Source of the DNA: CAZIPN01 sp964541225
GTDB lineage: Bacteria; Actinomycetota; Coriobacteriia; Anaerosomatales; JAAXUF01
DNA length: 64,000 nucleotides
Reading direction: 5' to 3'
Assembly (NCBI GenBank): GCA_964541225.1
Contig: CAZIPN010000006.1
Span: 1 to 64,000 of the forward strand
In this document: piece by piece, positions 8,213 to 16,616 of the stretch
Layout: each line of letters opens with the position of its first letter
How positions within the stretch are numbered: the stretch's first letter is position 1
Notes under the pieces: model-generated
What the model was told of the DNA's origin: nothing
The model's database searches: none
Seen by the model: only the letters and a program-made list of their open reading frames with translations
Translations under genes and position numbers: made by a program

Positions 8213-8218
8213 ATTATC
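8213..8218 (-). promoter_or_regulatory. -10 element candidate for the serpin gene
   Basis: On the minus strand GATAAT (five of six consensus bases) ends 31 bases before the ATG. The sequence 17 bases upstream is not a recognisable -35. It sits in the 238-base divergent region shared with the M28 peptidase gene. Confidence 0.35.
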
Positions 8219-8419
8219 CAGTCCTCATCGACAGTATGAAACGACCGGGCGAATCTGTCGTGAACTGAGATCGGGATGACGGCGAGAAGACCCGCGCACT
8301 CGCTGATGATTGCGCGAACCTCCCCGCTTTGGGGCAGTCGGGTTACCATGTGCAGGAGCAGTGAGCTGGGGATGCCCTGTCGCCGCTCTCTCGTGCCCGC
8401 GCAGCCTTCGGAGGAGTTC

Positions 8420-10405
8420 ATGGCCGAGACGATGCAACATCTTTCCGCTCTCGCTGATGAGATCGGTCCAAGACCCGCGACGAGCGACGCCGAGAGTCGC
8501 GCCGCGTCCTACATAGAGTCCGTATTTCTCGCACGCGGTCTCGAGCCCGAGATTCAGGAGTTCGATACGCCGCGCACGTATTCCTGGGCGTACGTGCTCT
8601 ACCACCTGCTCAGCATCGCCGCGGTTGCCGCCACCTGGAAAGGTGTGTTGACAGGCAGCTTGCTCTGGCCGATGTTTGGCGTCTCGGCGCTTGTAGCGTT
8701 CGTGATGTGGTTGGATCTGGACACTCATTGGGGACTGACGCGAATAATGCCCAAGAGGCCCAGCCAGAACGTCATCGCGCGGCACGTGCCCAAACAACGA
8801 CGGGGCGAGAAGTTCAAGAAGGTCGTAATCGTCGCGCACTATGACACCGCTCGCGCATCGCTCGCTTTCGCGCCGAGTCTTGTTCGTCAGTTTCGGCTGA
8901 GCTTCGCACTCATGAAGTTCGCGACGTTCGGCATTCCCGCGGTGCTGCTTGTTCTCGGCGTGCTCGACGTGCTCCCGTTCACGGTCCCCCCTTCGATCCA
9001 TGCGGCCTTGTGGTGGTTTGCCGTCGCGCTGGGCGTCTACCTCATCATCCCGCTCTTCATCAATGTGCAGCGCGAAATCGGGATGCCGTTCGTCGACGGC
9101 GCCAACGACAACGCGTCCGGAGTGGCGGCGATGCTCGGCGTCTTGCATGATCTCGTGTCCGAACCAGAGGCGGGCCGTTTCGCGACATCGCAATTCGCTC
9201 CGATTCGCCGAGGTCCGGAGGCGGCGGCCGAAGCAGGATTGGTGCCGGAAGGGTCGCTGCTGACGTACACGCCCGCAGGTGGCGAGGAACGAGCGACTGA
9301 GTTGCCGGAGGACTTTCGATGGGCCGAGCCCGAAGAGCAGATGCAACGAAGGCCTTCGAGCGGCCAAGCGAGCTTCCTTGAGTTCGACACACTTGAGTTT
9401 GGGACCGTGGGCGAAACCTCGCGGTCTGCCCGCAGAACCGGCTCGATGCCGCCCTTGCCAGCGGAGCCTCGGCCGGAACGCGAGAGGATACGCGAGGAGC
9501 GGCCCGTGGATCGCGCGCCAGCCGAGCGGGGGGGCATCGAGAGGCCACTCCGCGAGCGCCCTTCGCTCGATGAGATTGCCGGCACGCTCGACGAGGACGC
9601 TCCGCTCCCTGGCGCTGGTGATGTCAGCAGCGACCATCCACAGGTGGTGGAGGCGCCAAAGCGTGGCGGTCGCGCGAAACGTGCGCGCGGGTTGCTCGGC
9701 GGGTTTGGGAAGCGCAAGAAGGCCGAAGAGGACGCCGACGTGAAGGGATGGCTCGGCGTCAATGAGGATTTCGATGCGCGCAAGGCCGGCGAAGAGATCG
9801 GCACCTGGGACAACTTCGGTACGAACGACGATGACGACGATGCTGGCGGGCTTGGGTGGAAGGGCGGTTGGGGAGGCGACGACCCGATCGCCGATGACGC
9901 GTTCGCCGCAAATGAGGCGGCACGGATTCGTCGGCGAGTGACTGAGGGATTCGATCGCGACCTGACGGAAAAAGAGGTCTGGTTCGTGGCGACGGGTGCC
10001 GAGGAGGTCGGGACGGTCGGCATGGAGGCGTTTCTCGATGCGTACGGCGAGGACATCCGCGATGCGCTCATCATCAACATCGACAACGTGGGCGCTGGCC
10101 AGCTGTCGTGGGTGACTGCCGAGGGTATGGCTCGGCGGTATCGCGCGAATCAGCGGCTCATCGGTTTGGCGAAGCGCGTCTCTCGCGAGCAGGAGATTCT
10201 GCTCAAGCCGCGCGTGTACAAGGGACTGTCGACCGACGCGACTCCCGCGCTCGCCCGCGGATACAAAGCGCTGACGCTCATGGCGTTCGATTCGTCGGGC
10301 GTTCCAGTGAATTGGCATTGGCGTACGGACACCACGGCGAACGTTGAGCCGGAGCTAGTGGAGCGCGTGACCAACCTGGTCACCAACATGATTCGCCAGG
10401 CTTAG
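8420..10405 (+). CDS. Membrane-embedded M28-family zinc aminopeptidase with a long disordered insert
   Basis: The ATG at 8420 (GGAGG five bases upstream) gives 661 aa. Hydrophobic segments lie at about 55-75, 81-100, 168-190 and 194-215. The M28 metal and catalytic set is complete: His140 in AHYDTA, Asp230 in DGANDNASG, Glu528 and Glu529 in GAEEVG, Asp in NIDNVGAG and a late His in NWHWRTD. Between the second and third ligands, about residues 250-505 are a low-complexity Pro/Glu/Arg/Asp-rich insert. M28 enzymes remove N-terminal residues; substrates here are unknown. The stop overlaps that of the convergent heme-assembly gene in a shared TTAG. Confidence 0.88.
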   Translation: MAETMQHLSALADEIGPRPATSDAESRAASYIESVFLARGLEPEIQEFDTPRTYSWAYVLYHLLSIAAVAATWKGVLTGSLLWPMFGVSALVAFVMWLDLDTHWGLTRIMPKRPSQNVIARHVPKQRRGEKFKKVVIVAHYDTARASLAFAPSLVRQFRLSFALMKFATFGIPAVLLVLGVLDVLPFTVPPSIHAALWWFAVALGVYLIIPLFINVQREIGMPFVDGANDNASGVAAMLGVLHDLVSEPEAGRFATSQFAPIRRGPEAAAEAGLVPEGSLLTYTPAGGEERATELPEDFRWAEPEEQMQRRPSSGQASFLEFDTLEFGTVGETSRSARRTGSMPPLPAEPRPERERIREERPVDRAPAERGGIERPLRERPSLDEIAGTLDEDAPLPGAGDVSSDHPQVVEAPKRGGRAKRARGLLGGFGKRKKAEEDADVKGWLGVNEDFDARKAGEEIGTWDNFGTNDDDDDAGGLGWKGGWGGDDPIADDAFAANEAARIRRRVTEGFDRDLTEKEVWFVATGAEEVGTVGMEAFLDAYGEDIRDALIINIDNVGAGQLSWVTAEGMARRYRANQRLIGLAKRVSREQEILLKPRVYKGLSTDATPALARGYKALTLMAFDSSGVPVNWHWRTDTTANVEPELVERVTNLVTNMIRQA

Positions 10406-11190
10406 GAGTTGGTGTCGGCGGAGTCGATCTCGTCGCGGTCTTGCCGCGGTGTGTTCGCGCCCGCGATGTCCGTCACCTCGGCATCTGTGGGGGCGTCGTC
10501 TTCGGCGTCGCGCTCAGAGTCGTGCTCGGTGCGCGCGGCAAGGTCGTCCTCGGCACCGTCCTCGGCAGGCTTCGTGCGCTTGCGCGCGAAGAGGTCGGAG
10601 TAAAACGACAGCACGGTCCCGGCGCCCACAAGCGCGGCGCTCAGCCAGAAGACGGGCGCCATCATCGGCGATTTCTGCAGGGCCACCACAACGACCGCAA
10701 AGATGATGAAGCCGAGATGAAGCAAGCCGCTGCCGGTCTTGGTGAGTCGGCCCTCGGTGAGGTAGCTGGGTGCGCGGACTCCGGCGATGGTCATCACCAC
10801 CACGGCCAACTGAATGCCTGCCGACAAGAGCAGGTAGATGGTGAGTCCGATGACCAGACTGCGCGTGACCGCGCCTGCGGCGGCGCCCGCGAGCACCATT
10901 GCGAGCGACACCCACAGAAGTGCCCGCCGAGCGAACAAGCGCTTGGGGACGCACAGCCCCATGACCACGACGAGTGCAACAATCAGTGGCGCCGCGATCT
11001 CGTTCATCAAGCCCACGTAGCTGGTGTAGCCGCCGCTTTGCTGCCAACTTGGGTCGGAGCGGATTGCCCACCACGTGTACAGCGTGCCGGCAAACGACTG
11101 GATGCCGAGCGCTGCGAGCAGGAGCATCGTCACGATGGTGAGCGCAAAATCCCACGTCCGCTGACGGATGTCGTCGAGCGACGCGATCAT
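10402..11190 (-). CDS. Six-TM protein, probable partner of the CcsA/CcmF-like protein
   Basis: The ATG at 11190 has GAGGAGG six bases upstream and overlaps the stop of the upstream gene as ATGA, so translation is coupled. The 262-aa product has six likely membrane segments (about 15-38, 62-80, 89-108, 111-135, 153-172, 176-198) and a very acidic cytoplasmic tail of about 60 residues. The stretch RLTKTGSGLLHLGFIIFAVV resembles the Gly-His-Leu-Gly segment of CcmF proteins. Together with its neighbour it may act as a split CcmF. The homology is weak by eye, so the function is inferred mainly from coupling to the CcsA-like gene. Confidence 0.6.
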   Translation of the reverse strand: MIASLDDIRQRTWDFALTIVTMLLLAALGIQSFAGTLYTWWAIRSDPSWQQSGGYTSYVGLMNEIAAPLIVALVVVMGLCVPKRLFARRALLWVSLAMVLAGAAAGAVTRSLVIGLTIYLLLSAGIQLAVVVMTIAGVRAPSYLTEGRLTKTGSGLLHLGFIIFAVVVVALQKSPMMAPVFWLSAALVGAGTVLSFYSDLFARKRTKPAEDGAEDDLAARTEHDSERDAEDDAPTDAEVTDIAGANTPRQDRDEIDSADTNS

Positions 11191-12215
11191 GCGAGACCTC
11201 CTCGGCAGGCGAGGCACGCGGTCTTGAACAGCATTTCGGCTCCTGGCGCCATGGCTGCATAGCTGTGCGCTCCCGGCACCACGTAGGTTGCGATGTAGGT
11301 GAGCACCAGCACCCCGAACGACAGTGCGCCAAGCGCCGCCACGAGACGCCACATGTTCTTGCGACGCAGGTAGAGCCGTGCGTGCAAGTAGGCGGTGTAG
11401 AACAGCCACATCATGATCGACATGTTGACGAAGCCCGACCACCACCATGACTCGCCGGTCCAGGCCTCAAGCGCCCACGGGAAGCCGATCAACATGCCAA
11501 CAGTCAGGGGCAGGTAGCCGAGACGTGCCCAACCGTAGGCGATCGTCTCAAAGCCGGAGTAGCGCCATCGGATCATCTGCACGATCGCCACGAACGAGAC
11601 CGTGAATGCCGCGTAGCTGAAGTACAGAAGCGGCGGGTGCACCCACATGAACCAGGCGTTGTAGTAGAACTGCCGAGTGGCCTCCATGCCCTGCCACGCG
11701 CCAGCGGCGGTGCCACCGCCTATGGCCATCGCTTGGAGGTACTGGGAGTACTGCGCCAGAAACGTCGGCAGGGGGTTGCTGAACGGGCTGCCCGAGAGTA
11801 TGCCGACGATCGACAGCAGTCCGACCGACAGCATCACGCCGGGCAGGAGATGCTCCCGCTGTTTGCGCAGCAGCATGCCGAGTATGGCGACAGTCAATGC
11901 CCACACGTAGAGGCGCTCGCCCTCGACCCACAGCGAGACAGCCATGTGTCCGGAGAGCTTGTGGGTACTCGGGTCAACGAGCGGAGTGAGCTGGTAGAGC
12001 CGGATGTGGAACCAGACCAAAACGCCCTCGCCGATCACGAGCAGGGCCGTCATCGCTCCGAGCGCGAGCGAGCGCCACTCGGCGAATGGTGGGAGTACCG
12101 CCACGACTATCAGCACGCAGGCGGCCCCCACTACGAACCACTGAAGGGGCACGCCGATGACGGCGACGGTGTTGACGAGCGACTGGAGATCGCGGACTGC
12201 GGAAAAGGCGTTCAT
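11187..12215 (-). CDS. CcsA/CcmF-like cytochrome c assembly (heme handling) protein
   Basis: The ATG at 12215 gives 342 aa, CcsA-like in length, with about eight to nine membrane segments. WVHPPLLYFSYAAFTVSF is the conserved His-containing segment of the cytochrome c assembly family (PF01578). The WWD-type loop is present as WTGESWWWSGFVN, with several Trp residues but Ser where the canonical Asp stands. The family presents heme for covalent attachment to apocytochrome c. It heads a two-gene operon with the six-TM gene at 10402-11190. There is no Shine-Dalgarno site; a TATACT box 6 bases before the ATG suggests a leaderless transcript. Confidence 0.8.
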   Translation of the reverse strand: MNAFSAVRDLQSLVNTVAVIGVPLQWFVVGAACVLIVVAVLPPFAEWRSLALGAMTALLVIGEGVLVWFHIRLYQLTPLVDPSTHKLSGHMAVSLWVEGERLYVWALTVAILGMLLRKQREHLLPGVMLSVGLLSIVGILSGSPFSNPLPTFLAQYSQYLQAMAIGGGTAAGAWQGMEATRQFYYNAWFMWVHPPLLYFSYAAFTVSFVAIVQMIRWRYSGFETIAYGWARLGYLPLTVGMLIGFPWALEAWTGESWWWSGFVNMSIMMWLFYTAYLHARLYLRRKNMWRLVAALGALSFGVLVLTYIATYVVPGAHSYAAMAPGAEMLFKTACLACRGGLA

Positions 12216-12221
12216 GCAGCC

Positions 12222-12227
12222 AGTATA
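12222..12227 (-). promoter_or_regulatory. -10 box of a probable leaderless transcript
   Basis: TATACT (five of six consensus bases) on the minus strand is followed by six bases and then the ATG at 12215. Transcription would therefore begin at or within a base of the start codon. No Shine-Dalgarno sequence is present, which agrees with a leaderless mRNA. Confidence 0.5.
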
Positions 12228-12361
12228 CGGCTCCACGGGAGTTGTGCTTGCGTCAGTCTCCTGGCAGAAGATTTGCGGCGTCTCACCGCGCGGAAGTAAA
12301 CTCACGAAACGCGCAAGGACGCCTGGCCTCGCGCGCAGACACCGGCGCCACCGGAGGCACT

Positions 12362-13636
12362 GTGAGCTCAAGCCGGCTCCGGAAGCGCATCGCGCGAGCC
12401 CTCGTGGTCTCGTGGCGAGAGCAACCGACCCGCTACGACATCGAAGCGCTACAAACCAATATCCGCCGAGTTGGCCTGGTCATCAGGCTGCGGTGGGCAG
12501 TTGTCGTCGTGCTCGTGACCTACTCGGTCTTCGCTGGGCTGGCCTACTCGCTGCGTATGCCGCTGGTCGAGCTGGCTTCGCGCATGCTGGTTCCCGCGAT
12601 CGCCCTTGGATTCGTTGTCCTGTACAACGCGTTCTACCAGCTCAACTACAAGCGGCTCGGCAACATTGCTTTGTGGAATCACCTGCAACTTGCGCTCGAC
12701 GCGCTCGTGGTCACCGTGCTGGTCTACTACTCGGGTTCCGTGGACTCGTGGTTCTGGTCGATGTATCCACTCTTCATCCTCGAGGCAGCGTTCATTCTGC
12801 CGAAGCGGCGAGATGCGTGGCTGCTGGCGGCTCTCAGTGCGGCATTGCTCGGAGCTCTCGAGCTGCTTGAGTTCGTGGGAATCGTCCCTCACGTGCTGAT
12901 GCCGTTCTCGGGGGGCGAACTCTACCATGACACGGTCTTCGTCGCCGTGAGCTACGGCTGGCAACTGGCGGTCATAGCTGGAACCGCGGCGGTGTCAACG
13001 CAGCTCGTAGGCTCACAGGTTGCCGGATCAAGCGTCCGCACGCAGCACATGGTGCTTGATGAAGGCACGGGTCTGTATTCACGCGAGTACTTCCTGCGGG
13101 CATTCTCGGTTGAGATTGCCCGCGCGCTTCGCGACGGACGGCCGTTGCATGCGTTGCTCGTTGACATCGATCACTTTGGCGAGTTCAACCGCCGGTTCGG
13201 CATCGAGCTGGGCGACCGCCTTCTGCGCAAGATCGCCGACACAATCACGCGCGCGGTTGGAGATGCGGGTGACGTGCTCATGACCACCAACCTCGCCGCT
13301 CGTTTCGGCGGCGAGGAGTTTGTGGTGCTGCTTGCCGAGGACGCGAACGTGGCGGGGCCGCCGCAGCGTCCGGATGCGTTTCGTCTTGCCGAGCGCTTGC
13401 GGCGAGAGATCGGGGAGGCGCGCGTCGATGGGGCCGGTGTGACTGTCTCTCTCGGTATTGCGTCGCTTCCGGCAGACGGTACCTCGTGCGATGAGCTGCT
13501 CAATGCCGCCGACTCAGCGCTTGCAGCGGCGGTCGAGCAGGGAGGGAATCGCGTTGTGGAAGCCAGTGCTGCCAGCGCCATGAGCGACGAGCGCATGTTG
13601 CTGCGCAGTCGCTTCACCGACGCCGGGGACATCTGA
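12362..13636 (+). CDS. Membrane diguanylate cyclase (GGEEF)
   Basis: A GTG at 12362 with GGAGG four bases upstream gives 424 aa. Five to six membrane segments occupy residues about 43-215. The GGDEF domain (about 230-400) carries an intact GGEEF motif at 316-320, and the LVDIDHFGEFNRRFG segment supplies the metal-binding Asp. The RxxD inhibitory site expected five residues before GGEEF is absent (MTTN there). The enzyme should make c-di-GMP from GTP without classical product inhibition. The signal sensed by the membrane domain is unknown. The next gene starts one base after the stop, so the two are co-transcribed. Confidence 0.9.
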   Translation: MSSSRLRKRIARALVVSWREQPTRYDIEALQTNIRRVGLVIRLRWAVVVVLVTYSVFAGLAYSLRMPLVELASRMLVPAIALGFVVLYNAFYQLNYKRLGNIALWNHLQLALDALVVTVLVYYSGSVDSWFWSMYPLFILEAAFILPKRRDAWLLAALSAALLGALELLEFVGIVPHVLMPFSGGELYHDTVFVAVSYGWQLAVIAGTAAVSTQLVGSQVAGSSVRTQHMVLDEGTGLYSREYFLRAFSVEIARALRDGRPLHALLVDIDHFGEFNRRFGIELGDRLLRKIADTITRAVGDAGDVLMTTNLAARFGGEEFVVLLAEDANVAGPPQRPDAFRLAERLRREIGEARVDGAGVTVSLGIASLPADGTSCDELLNAADSALAAAVEQGGNRVVEASAASAMSDERMLLRSRFTDAGDI

Positions 13637-13637
13637 C

Positions 13638-14330
13638 ATGCGGGCGCTCTCGGCGGTGATCGCCGGTCTCGCACTTTCGGTGTTTGTCGTCGGACTGGCG
13701 CTTCTTCCGATGTTGCATCCGGCCTTCACTCAGCTGCTCGCGAAGCGCTACTCGCTTGTCGCGGAGACGGGTCTTTCTCGGCAGCAGATCCTGAGCACGG
13801 CCGAGCAGGTTCGAGCATTTGTGGCAGACAGTGGCAGTGATTCGCTGCCAGCGGTCGTCGGCGGGCGTCCCGGCTTTGACGCAGCGGCCGTCTCGCACTT
13901 GCGCGATGTGCGTGGGGTTCTCGGCGGGGCGAAGGTCGTGACTGGTGTGCTGGGACTGCTCGTGGCTGTGTGGCTGGCCATCGCGATCTCGCGGAAGTGG
14001 TACTCGGCGATGTCGGCGGGATTTCTGGCTGGCGCGGGATTCTGCGCGATGTTCGTGCTCGGCGGAGTCGTGGCGGGCACGATGAACTTCGATAGCTTCT
14101 TCGCGTGGTTTCATGGGCTGTTCTTCTCGGCGGGGACATGGGAGTTTCCCGCCGATTCCTTGCTCATCCAGGTGTTTCCCATGGGGTTCTGGATGGCGGC
14201 GGGGATGACGTGGGGAACGCTAGTGGCACTCGGCGGCGTCCTTCTCGGCGCCGTTGGCGTGCTGCTAAGGGTGATCCAGGCGCGCTCACGAAGGCCCGTA
14301 GCCTCAGCCCACGAAGTGGACGGTGCGTGA
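13638..14330 (+). CDS. Integral membrane protein, TIGR01906/DUF1461 family
   Basis: The 230-aa product starts one base after the diguanylate cyclase stop. It has a signal-like first helix (6-30), an extracytoplasmic segment (about 31-110) and three further membrane helices. The run WFHGLFFSAGTWEFPADSLL followed by FPMGFW is the family signature of DUF1461/TIGR01906, which is common in Gram-positive bacteria and has no assigned biochemical role. Its tight coupling to a diguanylate cyclase is not known to me as a conserved pairing. Confidence 0.85.
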   Translation: MRALSAVIAGLALSVFVVGLALLPMLHPAFTQLLAKRYSLVAETGLSRQQILSTAEQVRAFVADSGSDSLPAVVGGRPGFDAAAVSHLRDVRGVLGGAKVVTGVLGLLVAVWLAIAISRKWYSAMSAGFLAGAGFCAMFVLGGVVAGTMNFDSFFAWFHGLFFSAGTWEFPADSLLIQVFPMGFWMAAGMTWGTLVALGGVLLGAVGVLLRVIQARSRRPVASAHEVDGA

Positions 14331-14354
14331 CAACTGGAGCGGAATCTGTAGACT
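14327..14354 (+). promoter_or_regulatory. Promoter of the DUF5679 gene
   Basis: GTGACA (14327-14332, five of six bases of TTGACA) and TAGACT (14349-14354) are separated by 16 bases. It overlaps the end of the DUF1461 gene and lies about 125 bases upstream of the ATG at 14480. Confidence 0.55.
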
Positions 14355-14479
14355 TGCTTCGAAGCGACGCACGTCCGCGCTTCTGGGGAGTGGAATGGAA
14401 GCCGGTCGATAAGAGCGGCTCCGCGCTGAGCGGCAGCCAGCGAACCGATCGCACTACGGAAGGGAAGGAGACCGCGCGT

Positions 14480-14629
14480 ATGGCAGCCAAAGAAGGTTAC
14501 TGCGTCAAATGCAAGGCCAAGAAAGAGATCAAGGATCCACAGGAGATCACGATGAAGAACGGTCGCCCGGCGACCCAGGGCACCTGCCCCGACTGCGGCA
14601 CGAAGATCTTCAAGATCGGTAAGTCGTAG
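14480..14629 (+). CDS. Small zinc-ribbon protein, DUF5679 family
   Basis: This 49-aa protein starts at an ATG preceded by GGAAGGAG. It has two Cys pairs, C8/C11 in YCVKCK and C36/C39 in CPDCG, spaced as in a zinc ribbon. The central MKNGRPATQG segment and overall length match DUF5679, a small domain of unknown function. It has its own promoter-like sequence upstream and a strong terminator directly downstream, so it looks like a monocistronic, possibly highly expressed gene. Confidence 0.88.
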   Translation: MAAKEGYCVKCKAKKEIKDPQEITMKNGRPATQGTCPDCGTKIFKIGKS

Positions 14630-14649
14630 CGTTCTGGTATCACCTGTTT

Positions 14650-14690
14650 CGAGACGCCGTTGAGAGTGATTCTCAGCGGCGTCTCGTGTT
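14650..14690 (+). terminator. Intrinsic terminator after the DUF5679 gene
   Basis: CGAGACGCCG (14650-14659) pairs with CGGCGTCTCG (14677-14686); an inner TTGAGA/TCTCAG continues the stem with one wobble. A short T-containing tail (TGTTTG) follows. The stem begins 20 bases after the stop codon. Confidence 0.75.
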
Positions 14691-14870
14691 TGCGCATCAC
14701 AGAACGCGCCGGGTTGCTGTAGAAGACCGCCGAAGATGACGAAGATTCCTAGTGGAGCACTGTCGAAACCTGGGCCAGACCGGCAGCAGGAGGCCACCGG
14801 CAGCAGTTAATGGTGGCTCGCTTGACGCAGCTAGCAAGACTGACTCGCAACATAGGGGCGTCGAATATCC

Positions 14871-16349
14871 GTGGCTAGTACTCCCCGCATACGCTTGCGC
14901 GATCTTCTGGGTCTTCCCATCTTCGGTGGCGATGCCAAGACCATTGGCGCGGCGAACAACCACGTCTTGGCGTGGGTGCTTCTCGGCTTGGTTGTACCGG
15001 GAATGGTCGTGCTCGCGCTCGCGGTGCCCGCGATCAGCGCTCTCGTGTGGATCGCGACTATCGGCGAGGTTCTTCTTGCTCTCATGCTGCTCGTGCTAAC
15101 GCGTCTCGGGTTCGTGACTCAGGCCGCGGTGGCGTTTCTTGTCGGCATTTGGGCGCTATTCGCGTGGGCCGCATGGATGAGCGGCGGCCTGTTCTCGGCA
15201 GCGATCTGCGCCCAGTTCCTCTTGGTCGCTTTGGCCGAGGCCGCTCGTGGCTGGCGTTGGGCGCTGCCCGCGAGCGTGCTGGCCATTGCTACCGTTGTCG
15301 CTCTCACGTGGCTCGAGGTGCAGGGACTCGCACGACCGTCGTCTGTGATCACGACTCCGATCAGCTACGGTGCGGTGGTCACCGCGTGTCTGATTGCGCT
15401 GGCCGTCACGAACGGTCTCATAGTCGCGCGGACGCGATGGGCTGGCGACCTGGTCGCGGCCGAACTGCGGGAGCGCAAAGCTGCCGAGCAACGCCTGCGC
15501 GATCTTGTCGACAACGCGCCGTTTGGAGCTTTCTTGTGCGAGCTGGTGGACAGACGCTGCCTGCGAGTTACGCACACCAATCGGAATGCGAGCGTTGTTC
15601 TCGGCGAGGATGCGACGCAATTTGTCGGCGGGGATCTCGGCGATGCGTTTGCCGCTTCGGCGAATCACGACCTGCTTGATCGCTTCCGTCGCGTGGCACT
15701 CCGAGGGGAGACTCTTCGGGCCGACGAGGTTCAAATGCGCACAGGTGGTGTGGAGCGGACGTTCGAGGTGTACGCGTATCAGACGGAGCCCGGTGTGATC
15801 GCCGTGTTCTTCAGCGATGTCACAGAACAGAAGGTTGATGAGGCCAGGATTCGGCAGATGGCCTTCCATGACGAACTCACGAAGCTGCCTAACCGGAAGC
15901 TGCTGCTCGACCGGCTCGGGGTCGCGATGGACGTTGCGCGCAGGCGTGAGACGGGGGTCGCCCTCCTCTTCATCGATCTGGATGAATTCAAGCCACTCAA
16001 CGATCGCTACGGCCATGCCTTCGGCGATCTGGTGCTCGCGGAGGTGGCCAACCGGCTGCGCGTCACGGCACGAGCCAGCGACACGGTCGCGCGCATCGGC
16101 GGTGATGAGTTCACGGTGCTGATGCCTGATGTCTCGAGTCGCGAACAAGCGGAGATTGTGGCGGGCAAGCTGGTCGAGGCGTTTAGAGAGCCACTCGATG
16201 TGGGGGGACGCTCGGTCAAGATCACGACAAGCATTGGTGTTGCTGTGAGCTCTGACCACGACGTTGACTCGGACACGCTCGTCGAATATGCGGACAGAGC
16301 GATGTATGAAGTGAAGCGCGGGGGTCGTGACGGCTATCGTGTGAAGTGA
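14871..16349 (+). CDS. Membrane diguanylate cyclase with a PAS-like domain (GGDEF)
   Basis: A GTG start at 14871 gives 492 aa; the ribosome site (AGGGGCG) is weak and somewhat distant. Six to seven hydrophobic segments occupy about 30-188. A PAS-like sensor follows (about 205-320: LVDNAPFGAFLCEL to VFFSDVTEQ), then a GGDEF domain (about 330-490). The active GGDEF motif is at 410-414. An intact RxxD inhibitory site, RASD 401-404, lies exactly five residues before it. FIDLDEFKPLNDRYGH is the substrate/metal segment. It should synthesise c-di-GMP under product feedback, in contrast to the cyclase at 12362. No EAL domain is attached. Confidence 0.92.
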   Translation: MASTPRIRLRDLLGLPIFGGDAKTIGAANNHVLAWVLLGLVVPGMVVLALAVPAISALVWIATIGEVLLALMLLVLTRLGFVTQAAVAFLVGIWALFAWAAWMSGGLFSAAICAQFLLVALAEAARGWRWALPASVLAIATVVALTWLEVQGLARPSSVITTPISYGAVVTACLIALAVTNGLIVARTRWAGDLVAAELRERKAAEQRLRDLVDNAPFGAFLCELVDRRCLRVTHTNRNASVVLGEDATQFVGGDLGDAFAASANHDLLDRFRRVALRGETLRADEVQMRTGGVERTFEVYAYQTEPGVIAVFFSDVTEQKVDEARIRQMAFHDELTKLPNRKLLLDRLGVAMDVARRRETGVALLFIDLDEFKPLNDRYGHAFGDLVLAEVANRLRVTARASDTVARIGGDEFTVLMPDVSSREQAEIVAGKLVEAFREPLDVGGRSVKITTSIGVAVSSDHDVDSDTLVEYADRAMYEVKRGGRDGYRVK

Positions 16350-16400
16350 GTGTCGTTGGGTTTGCGGGGCCGCTTTGTGCTGGGCTACACTTCGCTGCGC

Positions 16401-16475
16401 GCGGGTGTAGTTCAATGGTAGAGCGTCAGCTTCCCAAGCTGGATGTTGCGGGTTCGAGTCCCGTCACCCGCTCCA
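16401..16475 (+). tRNA. tRNA-Gly (CCC anticodon)
   Basis: A full cloverleaf is visible: acceptor GCGGGTG/CACCCGC, D-arm GTTC/GAGC, anticodon stem TCAGC/GCTGG around loop TTCCCAA (anticodon CCC at 16433-16435), and T-arm GCGGG/CCCGT with loop TTCGAGT. U73 is the bacterial glycine discriminator and the 3' CCA (16473-16475) is encoded. A terminator follows at once. Confidence 0.97.
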
Positions 16476-16485
16476 AAGTGCGATC

Positions 16486-16517
16486 CGGTCGCCCCTCTCG
16501 GGCGGCCGTTGTTGTTT
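16486..16517 (+). terminator. Intrinsic terminator of tRNA-Gly
   Basis: CGGTCGCCC (16486-16494) pairs with GGGCGGCCG (16500-16508), nine pairs including one G-U, around a CTCTC loop. The tail TTGTTGTTT is a G-interrupted T-tract. Confidence 0.8.
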
Positions 16518-16616
16518 CCGGAAAGGTTCGTGTCAGACCGCGACGGTAGGGTGGTGGCGAAGCACGCGCCCCGCGACTCCTGCTCCTCGCCGACAGATTC
16601 GGCAGGGAGGTTCGAC

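Noticed and set aside
8225..10318. A 697-residue open frame on the minus strand, antisense to the M28 peptidase gene
   Set aside because: It is a shadow of a high-GC gene: the plus strand encodes an intact M28 enzyme with all catalytic residues, and the minus product has no recognisable domains and an Arg/His-rich composition.
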